A DNA stretch of 64,000 nucleotides from Dryomyza anilis (Eukaryota > Arthropoda > Insecta > Diptera > Dryomyzidae). Below are positions 43,791-56,099 of this stretch, piece by piece. The stretch lies in contig OX638133.1 in NCBI GenBank assembly GCA_951804985.1, positions 12,172,501-12,236,500 on the forward strand, read 5' to 3'. The notes under the pieces were generated by a model that saw only the letters and a program-made list of their open reading frames with translations, searched no databases and was not told where the DNA came from. Position numbers and translations under genes: made by a program. Each line of letters opens with the position of its first letter. Within the stretch, counting starts at the first letter, position 1.

Positions 43791-45459
43791 TTTAAATTTC
43801 CATTTAAATTGTTGGTGCAATTTGTAGAGATAATGGGGCCAATACTAAATAAATATTTTTAGGAAACAAAGCTTGGTATTGAATTTTCATACAACGCATT
43901 TTATTTCCCAAAACTAGTACTAGAATTATTTATTTAGAATTATCCTGAATATTTAAAATTAATTGTTTTCTGCCCATACCTAAAAATGCCAGGAATACGC
44001 TTTTAAAATTACTTATAATTTGGTAATCTCTCAAGGTAAAATATCTGCCAATTTTCAGAAATATATCTGGCATATTTTAAGAAAAAGCCAACATATTAAT
44101 GAAAGTTTGTAGACGACATATAGCAGGTTTACAAATGAATGAAATTTAATAGACAGATTCCATGCATATTTTCGTTCATGGAGAAATTTGGCTGCTTTTG
44201 GTACAAATTCCTTGTCTTCCAGAAAAACCTTTATTTCGGGAATATTTTTTGGACTATCTGTATGACATGCCTTTGTGAGAGCTTTTTTATCAAGCCTTTT
44301 TATACACCCAATGGTTACTTAGGTACTGCTTTTACTTGATTAATACAAGCTGCATTTGATGGAAATATTTTAAAATAATGCTCTTGAAATATTTAATGCA
44401 GATAAAGGCAGATATTGTATTTATTTCTGTCCGTTCCAAAAATATGCCGAACATTTGATAATCAATATGTTTCTAAACCTGACAAATATTTTGTCTATGG
44501 AACCCGGTTTCTGGTATTTTTCAAGAATATAGCCAGCAACGTTTCTTGAAAACGTATGGCAGATTTATAAATTCTATGGAATTTTTTAAGGCAGAGTTCC
44601 GTTATATTTTAGAAATAAAAAGAAATCAGAGAGTTTGATACAAACTTCCCCTTTGACTGCTTAAAATATTTCAAAAACTGTTTTATGCTTGCCAAGTACT
44701 TTGTATTAGGACGTTTTCTGACTTCCCCAGGAACATTTTGGACAGGGTCGAGGCAGTTCATATTAACAATCTACAGAATCATTTTTTAGTCATTTTTCAA
44801 ACAGACAAAGAGTAGTTTGTATCGCAAGCTGTATGTGTTCTGCCGTGAAACTGTCATTAAAATTCCACAAAATTCAAAATATGCTATGCACTTCCCAAAA
44901 AATAATATTTGTCTGCCGGAAATATTCCAAATTATTTTCTACATTCACATAGAAAGTTCTAACTTCTGAATGCCTGAATGTTCCACGATGAACTAAATGG
45001 TGAAGAGAACGAAATAAAAGTGGCTATATTTTGAGGCATCTGTGATTAAAATTAAGACTGGTCTGTGATCAATGTCCATATTAGTATAACTTAAATTAAA
45101 AAAATATTTATGAAATGAATTATTACCAAGTAATATTTTTCCTGCTCTATAATTTTCTATAATTTCTATAATCTATAATTTCCTTCTCTATAATTTCAAA
45201 AATATCGAATTAAAATTTAATTGAAAAGTCATCAAATTTACGATTGCAAATATACTATGTTTGCAGCAAACACATTTTTTCTCTGCGTGTAATATAAAAT
45301 TGTAGGGCTCATGGGTACCAGTCACAAAAATGTGTGAACCAAATCCGTAACATTTCAAAAATTAGGTGACCGTTCTGATGTCGCATATCCCATGTACAAT
45401 ATCGAAAATGATAAATTTTACATAAACTCTAAATCTCTGTAAATCACTGTGATTTGATT
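43791..45459. other. A+T-rich DNA with worn satellite-like words
   Basis: 44020-44900 contains scattered motifs of the 245-bp satellite (TCTGCCAATTTTCAGAAATA, AGGCAGTTCATATTAACA, TTTGTATCGCAAGCTGTATG, CTGTCATTAAAATTCCAC) but no clear period, so it is probably an old, scrambled array. The 66-codon frame at 44139 is not supported. Confidence 0.35.
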
Positions 45460-46474
45460 ACGATATCGTCACTATCATGCCAAAGGGGTGAATGTGTAAT
45501 TTTTGACATTTGCGTTTTTTTTTACATTTTTGAATGTAGTTTATCCTCAAGTATGCTGTGCAAAAATCGCGTGACATTTTACAGGATATTTCTAGCCACA
45601 AAAGACAAAACAAAAGGGCGAATTTGAAAATCTTGTCATGCCAAAAGGGCGATTCTTTTCGTTTTTCGCCATAAATTTTTATTGGTTTAAGATAAAATAG
45701 TGGTGCAAAGGTATGTATTGTTTGTTTTTAAAGCACCTATCAATTTGCATCATTAATGAAAAATATTTTGCCAAACATTAATTTGCCATTTGTTATTTGC
45801 AGGAAAAAAAATGTATTTATAATTAATGATACAGATCGATAGGTGCTTTGAAAACAAACAATAATTGCCCATACATTACTGTTTTTAATTGTACCCTTAA
45901 AGAATTATAGCAAAAAAACAAAAAGATTCGCCCTTTTGGCATAACAAGATTTTCAATTTTACCAATTTGTCCATTTTTTATTTATAATTTTTTATTGGTA
46001 CAAGATAAAATAGTAATGTAGATGTATTAATTATTTGTTTTTAAAGCACCTATCGATCTGCATCATTATTTAAAAATATTTTGCCAAACATTTTTTTATG
46101 CAAATAACAATTTTCAAATTCATGATTTACAAAATATTTTTAATTCATGATGCCATTAGATAGGTGCTTTAAATGCAAACAATTAATGCCTCTACATTAA
46201 TATTTTATCTTGCGCTAATAAAAAGTTATAGCATAAAAAACCAAAATATTTTCGTTTTGATCAGGATATAGCCTCACAAAATCCGTATTTATAATTCAGT
46301 AGGTTGTCCAAATCTAAAGATATTTTATATACGATATAATAATAAACCAAATAAACCAAAATAACAGAAAAAAAATGAAAAACATATAAATTTTGCTAAT
46401 TTTTAAAGTACTTCAAACTTTAAAATTTTTAAAAACGCACATTCGCCCCTTTGGCATGACAGTGACGATATCGT
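45460..46474 (+). mobile_element. Palindromic foldback element, complete copy
   Basis: The left end, ACGATATCGTCACTATCATG, and the right end (inverse of ACGATATCGTCACTGTCATG) match over about 37 bp with two differences. Two palindromic cores lie at about 45690-45900 and 46000-46220. Between core and end on the right is GATATAGCCTCACAAAATCC, shared with the copies at 33626 and 39832. Length is 1,015 bp. The class (foldback, MITE or other) cannot be settled without a transposase-bearing relative. Confidence 0.75.
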
Positions 46475-47535
46475 TTCGATGTCATTAAGACAATGTTTCG
46501 ATATGGTTATCGGTTCCTTCAAAATACATAGAATTTTTTAGACTTTTGTAAACTCAAAGAAGCAAACCATTTATTGAAGAAACAACCCCATTTCACAGTA
46601 CTGCAATAACAGAATTCAGTAATTGGGAATAACAAAAAATTAATTCACTTAAAATAACTTTATTAATATTGTTTATTTGTGTTAGTTTTATTATTACCAA
46701 AAAAAAAAAAGGTTGTGTAATTTCAACAAAAAGTTTTGCTACAAATGCAAATAAACCGCAACACAAGGTGCTCAACCAAAGAATTTTTTTACAAAACAAC
46801 AAAAAGCAAACAATTCGTTCTGCCCTCTGGCAAATAATGCATAAATTTGCAAATTTACAAATAAATCAATAGAAAATATTTACAAATTTCACGTTTTTTT
46901 CGGCAATCCAACCTCTGCAATTCGTTAAGTTTAACAAATTTGGTGGGTTATTGTATATTTTATATTTTTAGGTTTTGTTTTATTTATTTCTTTTACGTTT
47001 TTCCCATAAGCAATAACATTGAGGCGCACAGCAAATGCTCAGATGTGCGATAAAGCAACGTCTGCCATTTGATTTTTGGGTACATTAGCGGTGATGTTTT
47101 GCTGCATAACAACTAAAAAAAGGAAGAACAACAGGCACATTTAGCCCATGCCCTGAAATTATTCATTTATGACCCGATTTAATGGAGGAACCACGCGCTT
47201 TTTTTGCGTATTTCACAAAAGCACTGAATGCCGGTTAAAGTCAAAAGTCAATTTTGTGGAAATTATGCTAATAAACTGTGTACTGCGAATGCAAAAAGGC
47301 GTAAAGTGTCAAATTTAAGCAAAAAAATTCAATCACTAATCAAATTGAATAATGTAAAAAAATATTTATTCAAAATCTCTTTCGTAATTGAAAAATATTT
47401 TTGTTTTATTACATATATCAATATTTTTTGTTATATTTTAAAATATTTTATTACTCCATTATCAATATTTCTAATAAATCGACAAACTCAAAATTTTTAG
47501 TTATAGAAAAAGTTGGAATTAATTTATTTTAAGTA
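46475..47535. other. A+T-rich DNA, no feature
   Basis: 47030-47300 is less repetitive, with GCGCACAGCAAATGCTCAGA and ACCACGCGCTTTTTTTGCG. Frames of 67-90 codons on both strands lack domains. Confidence 0.3.
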
Positions 47536-47582
47536 ATCGTCCGTAGGTCAGTGGTTAGTGCATTGCACTGCCGGTTCGATAT
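47536..47582 (+). mobile_element. Worn SINE head
   Basis: ATCGTCCGTAGGTCAGTGGT, TAGTGCATTGCACTGC and CGGTTCGAT keep the A and B boxes, but the region between them is shortened. It directly precedes the satellite block. Confidence 0.45.
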
Positions 47583-47599
47583 AAAAATTTCCGGAGTTG

Positions 47600-49030
47600 T
47601 TTGCGGTGTTTTTACCAAAAGCTGTTTGTTTTCCAACCGTTCCCAATATATGTAGTGAATCTGCCATTGAAATTTCACATAATTTACAAACTGCTTCCCA
47701 AATTATTCCATTAATCTGTGTGTTTTCCAAAAATATGCCGAAAATATTCCTGATAAATGCCAGAAATTTTTCTTGGGATTCTCCGACAAAATTTTTGGCT
47801 GAGTTTTTTGTTTGCTGCCGGTTCCCCAAATATGGCGTGAAGCTGTCATTAAAATTCCATGAAATTTTACAAATATATTCCATTATCTGTGTGTTTGCCG
47901 TCTCGGGCCCCCAGTCAAAAATTTAAAAACATATTTTCGATATATTTTAAATAGATATAGGCGGAATTTGTATCACAAGCTGTTTTTTTCTGACCATTCC
48001 CAAAATATGCCGTAAATCTGCCATTTAAATTTCACAACATTTCACAATCAGCTACCCCAGACAAAGTTTTTGGCAGTTCAGAAACATTTCCTCGACATAT
48101 TTCAAACAGACAAAGGCGGAGTTTGTATGAAAAGCTGTCTGATTTCTGCCCATTCGCCAAATATGACGTGAATCTGTTATAAAAATTCCACAAAAATTTA
48201 CAACCTGCCATATACTTCCCAAGATATTCCATTTAGCTGTACAATTGCCGGAAATATTCCAGAAATATGCCAGAAATTTTGTCTCGGGTACACCGACAAA
48301 ATTTTTGGCACGGTCGAGGCAGTTCAGAAACTTTTCTTCGACATATTTCAAACAGACAAAGTTGGAGTTTGTATCTAAAGCTGTCTGTTTTCTGTCCGTT
48401 CTTCAAATATGGCGTGAATCTGCCATAAAAATTCCACAAAAATTTACAACCTGCTATAAAATTCTCAAAATATTCTATATATCTGTGCGTTTGCCGCAAA
48501 TATGCCCGAAATATTCCAGAAAAATGCCAACAATTTTATCTCGGGTATATACTTCCCAAAATATTCCATTTATGTGTGTGTTTGCCGGAAATATTTTTGA
48601 AAAATGCCATAAATTTTGTCTGGGGCACAGACAATATTTTTGGCAGGGTCAAAGCAGTTTAGAAACATTTTTCGACATCCCAAGACAAAATTTTTGGCAG
48701 GGTCGTAGCAGTTTAGAAACATTTTTTCGACATATTTTAAATACAGAAAGGCGGAGTTTGTATCATTAGCTGTCTGTTTTCTGTCCGATCCCAAAATATG
48801 CCGTGAATCTGCAATTAAAATTTTACAACCTGCTATACACTTCCCAAAATATTTCATTTATCTGTGTGTTGGCCGGAAATATGCCCTAAATATATATGCC
48901 CTATAAAAGACTAATACTCCTCCTTGTACCAAAATATGCCATGAATCTACCATTAAAATTCCACATAATTTTACAATCTCCCCGATATAAAATTGATGGC
49001 ATTTTTCAGGATTATATCGGGCATATTTCC
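47600..49030 (+). repeat. Degenerate satellite, monomer about 245 bp
   Basis: Recurring words in fixed order are TGCCGTGAATCTGCCATTAA, ATTCCACAAAAATTTACAAC, CTTCCCAAAATATTCCATTT, ATCTGTGTGTTTGCCGGAAA, GACAAAATTTTTGGCAGGGT, CGAGGCAGTTCAGAAAC and AGACAAAGGCGGAGTTTGTA. The most complete neighbours are at about 48180 and 48424, about 245 bp apart. Other monomers are shortened or carry internal duplications (48630-48720). Related pieces are at 50830, 60800 and, inverted, 63935. Confidence 0.8.
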
Positions 49031-49119
49031 GGCAAACACATTGATAAATGGAATATTTTTCTACTTTTTATTAATAAAAAGTTATTTATATTAAAAATAT
49101 ATTAATGATTTTACTTTGA

Positions 49120-49350
49120 AAAAAACAAATTGACAAAAAAAAAACAATTTTTTTATTAAAAAACAAAATTTTGAAAAAAAAAAAAATAATAAATAAAAAA
49201 ATAAAATAAAAAAAAAATGTTTAAATTTTTTTAAGAAATTTTTTTCTGGAGAATTGTATTTTTAAATAAAAATTTTCGTACAATTTTTTTTTTTTAAGTT
49301 TTTTTTTTTAATTTTATTTTTGAAAATTTTTTTTTTTTTAAAACCGTCTT
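49120..49350. repeat. Homopolymer-rich A/T tract
   Basis: Long A runs in the first half and long T runs in the second (49290-49345), making an imperfect A/T inverted repeat. The type of low-complexity DNA seen in the centres of the MITEs. Confidence 0.65.
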
Positions 49351-50829
49351 ATTTTTAATGCATATAGAATTAGAAATATTATAACTAACATAAAACTAAA
49401 AAAATGTTCAAATTTGTATTCGCCGTCAAATATTTTAAATTGAGGTAAATTTAAAATTTTTGTATTTTACTTAAATTAGTAAATCTTTTATATCGATATA
49501 AAATTTGAATAAAAATACATTTTCGACATTTTTAAATAAAACCACATAACAATTAAAAACTTATTAAGGAGTAATCCATTGCATGAACTCTTTAGAATAT
49601 TTTCCGAAATTATTTATTACATTTTGTAAAAATGTTTAAAAGGTTTATTACAATATTATTGTGGTTTTATGTAGCAATTTATTATTTAAAGCCTCCGTTA
49701 AGTGCACCCTTTAAAAGTTAGCTAAATACTTTACATTGATATTGTATGGAATTTGTAAATAATCAATGGCACAAAATTCTACGAAGCACCGAGCACATTT
49801 ACCATTTACCATGCGTAAGCGCATCCAATTAATTTCAACGAAATTTTAATTGGCGCTTCCAACATGCGGTGCGCGACCGACCCTCTGAACTTGACTAACA
49901 AAGCAGGGGGTAACAGACCCGACAAAACCGCTACCATGCGGCCGCATATTAAATGAGGCTTGAATTAATTAATAACGCATTTCGCAGATGTTGGTTTTGC
50001 AATTTTTGAACTTTACCGGTGGTGCAGAAATCCAGTAATTATACGAAATACATGGAGACGTTTATTTTTCACAATTTTTAGCATTTTCAGTGTGAATTTT
50101 GAATGTCAAAAAATCAATACAAATGCTGGAAACCGTATAAATGCAAAAAAAAGAAATACTTTTCTTTTGCCAATTACGTTTTGCAATTCCTCAATTGTTA
50201 GCAGTTCGTAATTTTTTCCTTCAATAATTCGTTGGTTGGACACTTTATCAACTGGCAAATAACAATTCATTATATTGCCAGTCATATCCTCCTGGCTCCG
50301 AGAACGCCCAACAAACAGCACAAAAAATCACAAACAAACGTTGAAAATATTCTTGAACAATGGCAGACGATTTTCGTCATGTTTCTTTGCCGTTTGGTTC
50401 AATCTTTGTCATTTGTCGTTTTAATGCGGTTACCAGCAAAAATTAACCCAACAACAATAAGTAAAATAAAATGAAATAAAATTGCAGACCGGAAAACACT
50501 TCATTGTTGGCTCATAAACACAGTTGGTTACAGACGACTGTCCAAATGCGATACCATTATATTTGAGATGTAGGTAAAATTATTTCGGGAACGACGGAGA
50601 ACCAATGAAGAAAAAGTGCCATAGGGTGGGCACCATAATAGGGTCAATTACGGGGTGGCTCTGATTATAAAGAAGGAGGTTATTTTAGTCTACTCTAATG
50701 AAATTTGGTATGGCGTAGAATTATTATACAAAATGTTGTAGTTTATGATATGGTATTCTTTGGAACATATCTACGGTCCTTTAGAAAACTAACAGAATTA
50801 AAAATTATATATGGTACCACAGTCAAAAT
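49351..50829. other. Intergenic DNA with a complex island at about 49780-50470
   Basis: 49790-50000 is less A+T-rich (TGCGGTGCGCGACCGACCCT, CCGCTACCATGCGGCCGC). ATTAAATGAGGCTTGAATTAAT there resembles GTTAAATGAGGCTTCATTTG at 39132, a small shared motif. No gene is supported. Confidence 0.3.
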
Positions 50830-51300
50830 TTTTGGCAGGGTCAAGGCAGTTTAAAAACATTTTTTTTTTAAAGATTTCCAAAACATAGTTCTATTAAATG
50901 CTGTCTGTTTTTTGACGGTTCAAAAATATGCCGGGAATCTGCTTTTCAAATTCCAAAAAGTTAGATAATCTTCCAAAAGCAGTCCACTTCCATGTCTAGG
51001 TTTCTGAGACAAAATTTCCTGCATTTTTCAGAAATACTTTCGGAATATTTTGTGCAAACACACAGATAAATGGAAGTTTGTCGGAAGCGTATGGCAGTTT
51101 ATCAAATTTTGTGGAATTTTATTGGCATATTCAGGCATATTTTCGGAAAAACCGACAGCTTTTGTAACAACTTTGCTTTTGTCTGTTTGAAATATGCCAA
51201 AGAAATGTTTCTTAACTGCTTCGACCCTGCCGGAAATTTTGTCTGGGGTGCTACACACTTTTCGAAATATTCCATATACATATCAGAACGATGCTTCGAA
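50830..51300 (+). repeat. Satellite remnant (about 245-bp family), with an inverted part
   Basis: AATTTTTGGCAGGGTCAAGG, TGCCGGGAATCTGC and TTCTGAGACAAAATTTCC read in the plus orientation to about 51040. From there to 51245 CAAACACACAGATAAATGGA, GCCAAAGAAATGTTTCTTAA and CTTCGACCCTGCC are the reverse complements of satellite words, so a head-to-head inversion lies inside. Confidence 0.65.
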
Positions 51301-51744
51301 AGTAAGCAACATTTGTATTTAATTTGGAGTTATACTCTGAAAGAAATCAAATTATTTTTTTTGTCATTTTTTTTAGATTTAAAATACTTTTACTTTTCAT
51401 CATTGCTTTTGAAATGATTCCCAACATTTATATTTCATTCTACATAAATACTCCCATAAATATATGGGAGACATTTTTGGGAGCAAAAGGTTTTGTATTG
51501 AATTTACATACAAAGCTTTTATTCTCCCAATCATTTCTCTTAATTTTTAGTGGGAGTTCTTATTTAGAATTGGGCTGATTATTTACTCTTTACGCTTTTA
51601 AAAATGCTTTCTATGCTCTTTCGGAGTCACTCATCATTTTGTTGTTGCCTTCTTTATTCTTCATCGTCGTCGGTTATAGCCGATGTGTATACTCATGTGT
51701 TGATAACGAGATATATAAACAATAGCATTCAAACGCAACATTCT
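51301..51744 (+). other. Flank of the 41-bp minisatellite with a TATA-like site
   Basis: A good TATA-like sequence (ATATATAAAC, 51711-51720) follows a less A+T-rich stretch (TCATCGTCGTCGGTTATAGC). The minisatellite begins about 30 bp downstream. This could be a retrotransposon promoter; nothing else supports it. Confidence 0.3.
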
Positions 51745-52300
51745 ATAAGCAAAGAGCAAGAGTTCTGAAATCGAAGCAGCATTTAAACAGCAAGAGTTTT
51801 GAAATCGAAGCAGCATTTAAACAGTAAAGAGCGAGTGTTTTGAAATCGAAGCAGCATTAAAGACGCAAAGAGTGAGAGTTTTGGATTCGAGCAGCACTTA
51901 AGCAACAAAGAGCGAGAGTTTTGTATTCGAAGCATTATTTAAAAACCAAAAAGTATGAGTTTTGGAATCAAAGCAACATTTAAACAGCAAAGAGCGAGAG
52001 TTTTGGAATGGAAGCTTCATTTGAAAACCAAAAGTAAGAGTTTTGGAATCGAAGCAGCATTTAAAAAGCAAAAAGCGAGAGTTTTGGAATCGAAGCAGCA
52101 TGAAAGACACAAAGAGTGAGAGTTTTGGATTCCAAGCAGTACTTAAGCTAGAGTTTTGGAATGGAAGCTTCATTTGAAAAGCATTAAAACAGCAAAGAGC
52201 GAGAGTTTTGAAATGGAAGCTGCATTTAAAATGAAAATGGCGAGAGTTTTTGAGCCGAAGCAGCTTTTAAAAACCAAAGTGCGAGAGTTTTGGTAATGAT
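51745..52300 (+). repeat. 41-bp minisatellite, about 13 copies
   Basis: The unit is AAAGAGCGAGAGTTTTGGAA plus TCGAAGCAGCATTTAAACAG and C. Copies differ by substitutions and some are shortened. The period is not a multiple of 3, and the open frame on the minus strand through it is not a gene. Confidence 0.85.
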
Positions 52301-52398
52301 CAAACAATTTAAACCATGTTATAAATCAAATGTTACCAAATATGAATCTAATTTATGCATTTCGAACAAGCATAATAAATAAAAACTTATGTATTCAT

Positions 52399-54724
52399 AG
52401 AAAAAAAATCATCAATATGATGAATTTATTCATAAATATTACGAATTTTTCTACCAACTACCAGATTCATCATTCTGATACCACCGTTCATTAAATGACA
52501 TACTTATGAATACATTCATTATTTAAAAGAATAAAATATTCAATACAATGAATTTAGATTGTAATATTGATGAATTTTTTAGGAAATAATTTGAAAAAAA
52601 AAATATTTTTTTATAAAAAATAAATTATTTAAAAAAAAAAAAATTCTAAAAAAAAATATTTTTCGAAAAAAAATATCCGAGAAAAAAAGTTTTTTTCCAA
52701 AAAAAACGTCAAACAAAAAAAATTTTTTTTTTCAAAAATATATTTTTTACTAGCTGGACCCGTGCACGACTCGTGCCAAGATTTTCTGAATTCAAAGATA
52801 TGGAGCGATTTTATTAATATAAAAAACATTTTATTATTTATATGAGGGGCCCGTGCTTAGCTGTTGAAATTTTTTTATTGGTTTTATAAATGTGGTAACC
52901 AAATAATTCTCCGCCAAAACAACTTTTCTCAAAGACAATTTTTTCTCAGACTGCGCTTCTCCGCAGAATTATTCACAGTAGAAATCTTCCTCGTAAAATC
53001 CACATTGAACGCTTTCCCGTAGAATTCATCCCGGTAGAATTGTTCCCGGTAGAATTCTTTCCTGTAGAATTCTTCCACGTAGAGTTTTTCCCAGTAGAAG
53101 TTTTAGTGTGGTGGGTTTTAATGTAGTAAGTTTCGGTGTGGTGAGTTTAGATGTGGTGAATTTTGGAGTGGTGAGTTGAATTGTGGTTAGTTTTGGTGTG
53201 GTGAGTTTTAGTGTGGTGAGTTTTAGTGTGGTGAATTTGAGTGTGGTGAGTTTAAGTGTGGTGTTTTTAAGTGTGGTGAGTTTTAGTGTGGTCAATTATA
53301 GTGTGGTGGGTTTTAGTGTGGTGAATTTTAATGTGGCTTGTTTTAGTGTGGCGTGTTTTAGTGTAGCGAGTTTTAGTGTGGTTAATTTTATTGTGGTGAG
53401 TTTTAGTGTGATGAATTTTAATGTGATGAATTTTATTGTGGTGAATTTTAGTGTAGTGAATTTTAGGGTGGTGAGTTTTAGTGTGATTAATTATAGTGTG
53501 GTGGGTTTTAGTGTGGTGAATTTTAGAGCGGTGAGTTTTAGTGTGGTGAGTTTTAGTGTATCGAAATTTGAGTGTAGTGAGTTTTAATGTGGTGAGTTTA
53601 AAAGTGGTGAATTTTAATGTGGTGAAATTTTAGTGTAGTGAGTTTTAGTGTGGTGAGTTTTAGAGTGGTGAAATTTAAGTGTGGTGAGTTTAAGTATGGT
53701 GAATTTTAGTGTGTTGAATTTTTGTGTGGTGAGTTTTAGTGTGATGAGTTTTTGTGTGGTGAGTTTTAGTGTGGTAAGTTTTAGTGTGGTGAAATTTTAG
53801 TGTGGTGAGTTTTAGTGTGGTGAATTTTAGTGTGGTGAGTTTTAGTGTGGTGAGTTTTAGTGTGGTGAGTTTTGGTGTGGTGAGTTTTAGTGTGTTGAAT
53901 TTTTGTGTGATGAGTTTAAGTTTGGTGAGTTTTAGTGTGGTGAGTTTTAGTGTGGTGAGTTTAAGTGTGGTGAGTTTTAGTGTGGTGAGTTTTTGTGTGG
54001 TGAGTTTTAGTGTGGTGAGTTTTAGTGTGGTGTTTTTTTTTTGTATTTGAGTTTTTTGTTTCATGTTCGTAGCTTGTGAAAGTGCCGAGTTATATCGTAT
54101 TGAAAATTTAGGTTGTATGGGAGGTGCCACGCCTCTTTGTCCAATCCCGCCCATATATAGCCTATCATACCTTCCAGACCATACCGCATCTGTGGTAAAA
54201 ATTTCAAGGAAATCGGATCAGCCGTTTAGACGGAGAAGCGGAACAAACGAACAAACGTACAAACGAACAAACAGATTTATTATATTAATAGGATAATTAT
54301 AAATTTTTATTAATAAAAACTACATAAATATATTGACAAACATTTTACTTATTTATAAAGTTCGAACAAGCACTATATAAGAAATAACACACAAGAACTA
54401 CTTGAGAACTGAGAAGAACGGCTAAAAATGAACAAAAAATAAATATTTTAATTGAAATTTGGTTCGATGAACAAGATTCTTCAATATGAAATACACATCT
54501 GTTGTATTTTATGTTTTGTTCATTAACATGATGAAACGTATTCTTCACATACAGTTCATCATATTGAAGAACACATTTTCGACAGTTACCAAGCGTTCAT
54601 CATATTTATGATTGCATTCATAACACTGATGTCGTTAGTCATTAATATTATGAATATATCTTCAATACAATGAGTCATGGTTTGAAGAACGGATTTCATC
54701 AATATGATGTACATTTTTTCTGTG
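52399..54724. mobile_element. TTCATCAATATGATGAA-type MITE, copy 2, split by a Helitron
   Basis: The left part, 52399-52749 (AGAAAAAAAATCATCAATAT, CCAGATTCATCATTCTGATA, then an A-rich centre), and the right part, 54294-54724 (AGTTCATCATATTGAAGAAC, ACAGTTACCAAGCGTTCATC, ending ACATTTTTTCTGTG), match the two arms of 8679-9413. The Helitron sits in the A-rich centre. Confidence 0.7.
52750..54293 (-). mobile_element. Complete non-autonomous Helitron with about 60 units of the 15-bp repeat
   Basis: On the minus strand it starts TCCTATTAATATAATAAATC at 54293 after an A and ends GGGTCCAGCTAG at 52750 before a T. A GCACGAGTCGTGC hairpin precedes the end. The 3' end and body match 17559-18546, but the 5' end is different: it lacks the TCTATATATA...GTCTGTCTGT start and has TGTTTGTTCGTTTG runs instead. 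The array (53100-54030) is read here as AGTTTTAGTGTGGTG units. Both termini flanked by A and T support an intact insertion. Confidence 0.87.
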
Positions 54725-56099
54725 TTTCTTCATTAATGTAATGAAATGCACTGTTCGCATACAGAGCTGCTCAAATTGAAGAACACTTTTCAGTCATTCA
54801 TCAATTTTTATAATGAATTCATAACATTGATGTTTTGTAGTAATCCATTATATGAATTTTTCTTAAATCTTTAAGAAGCTTTTAATACACAATATTTTTG
54901 GTTTAATCAACAAAAAGATGACTACTAATAATTTCGTGTTGATAACAATATTTGATTGTTTAAATTTTGAAAATATATATCTTGAACTTTTAATTCATTT
55001 AATTAGACTTTTTCATGTTTTGTGCAGTTTCTCCACAAAATTTGCATACTTCTGACAGACCCTAAAACACATCAATTTGCATTTGCTAGGTTAGGTTATC
55101 TCAGTGTGACTGCTGTGTCTTGTAAGGATAACGCCAGGATAATGCACGCAGACATTGACAAGAGTTGCAAACAACATACGTACTTCACAGTGTTGCCCTG
55201 ACAACACTTGTGCGAATCGATTGCGATTTATTTGCCACATTCTTCGCTAACTTGAAGGATGTGCTGCTCGCAAGGATAACGCAAGACATTGCTACAATTG
55301 TTAGCGATGGCGAAGGTGGATTGTTCTTGTTGCTGACGGTGGCAGCTGCTGCTTTGGCAAGTGGCAATTTTTTCTTATGTCTGGACGAAAGTTAAACGAA
55401 GGTTATGCGCGGCAAGGATGTGTGCCGCAAGGATGTATGCCGCATGGAGTGAATGTGCAAAAATTATGATTTTTCGAGCATTTTGAATGAATTAAATTTT
55501 TGGCCATGAATTGCCGTAAACGATGATGAAGATGACGACGACGATAATAATAATGTTGATGACATTGGTGTTGACGCAGTTGATGACATTGCTAAAATGA
55601 AAATTATTGTAAGACATTTAGAGGGACGGTGGAGTGCAAGAAGAAGAAACAAAAAAAGTGCACAATCACACAAATATCCTTGTAATTACATGAATAACCA
55701 CACAAAATCCTTTCTGGACATGCGCCTGCATCCTTGAGCACAAAACACAGCAGTGAGTCTGCTGATAGCAGAGCTTAAGAATAAAATTAAAAGTACGAAG
55801 GCAACACATGGCAGGCCGAAAACAAAGAAACATTTGCAGGATACGTAATGAAAATACATTTTGGATCATTGCACACAAATGCATACACAGACAAAAAATC
55901 TGAACATAAAACGTTTTTGTATTAACTTGTAGTGATTCGTAAAAACAAATATATCAAATTTTAGGCGGACAAAAGGAAGTCAAAAGGTATGCAAAACAAT
56001 CACCTTGTATAATACAGTTTCATAGCAAAACCACTAATCGTATTTTTCTGAAAATTAGCATTGCTATTCTATAAAGTCCATGGGGTATTCTAAACCATA
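54725..56099. other. Complex intergenic region; one weak small frame
   Basis: 55080-55910 is non-repetitive and relatively GC-rich (TTAGGTTAGGTTATC-like words, GCTGACGGTGGCAGCTGCTG, GTGCCGCAAGGATGTATGCC). A 76-codon plus-strand frame (55165-55395) and a 60-codon minus-strand frame overlap; neither begins in a convincing context nor has a domain. AAGGATAACGC recurs at 55126 and 55273. I do not call a gene. Confidence 0.3.

Noticed and set aside
51898..52173. 91-codon minus-strand frame with repeated LFKCCFDSKT
   Set aside because: Produced by the 41-bp minisatellite; period not a multiple of 3 and the frame breaks at both ends.
53183..53587. Open frame of 134 codons rich in VVSFSVVNF
   Set aside because: It is the translation of the 15-bp Helitron minisatellite in one phase; other phases and the other strand are equally open (LTTLKLTT). 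No start context or domain.
55165..55395. 76-codon frame in a GC-richer stretch
   Set aside because: Overlapped by an open frame on the other strand; no domain, no promoter or splice signal; left as an unassigned island.
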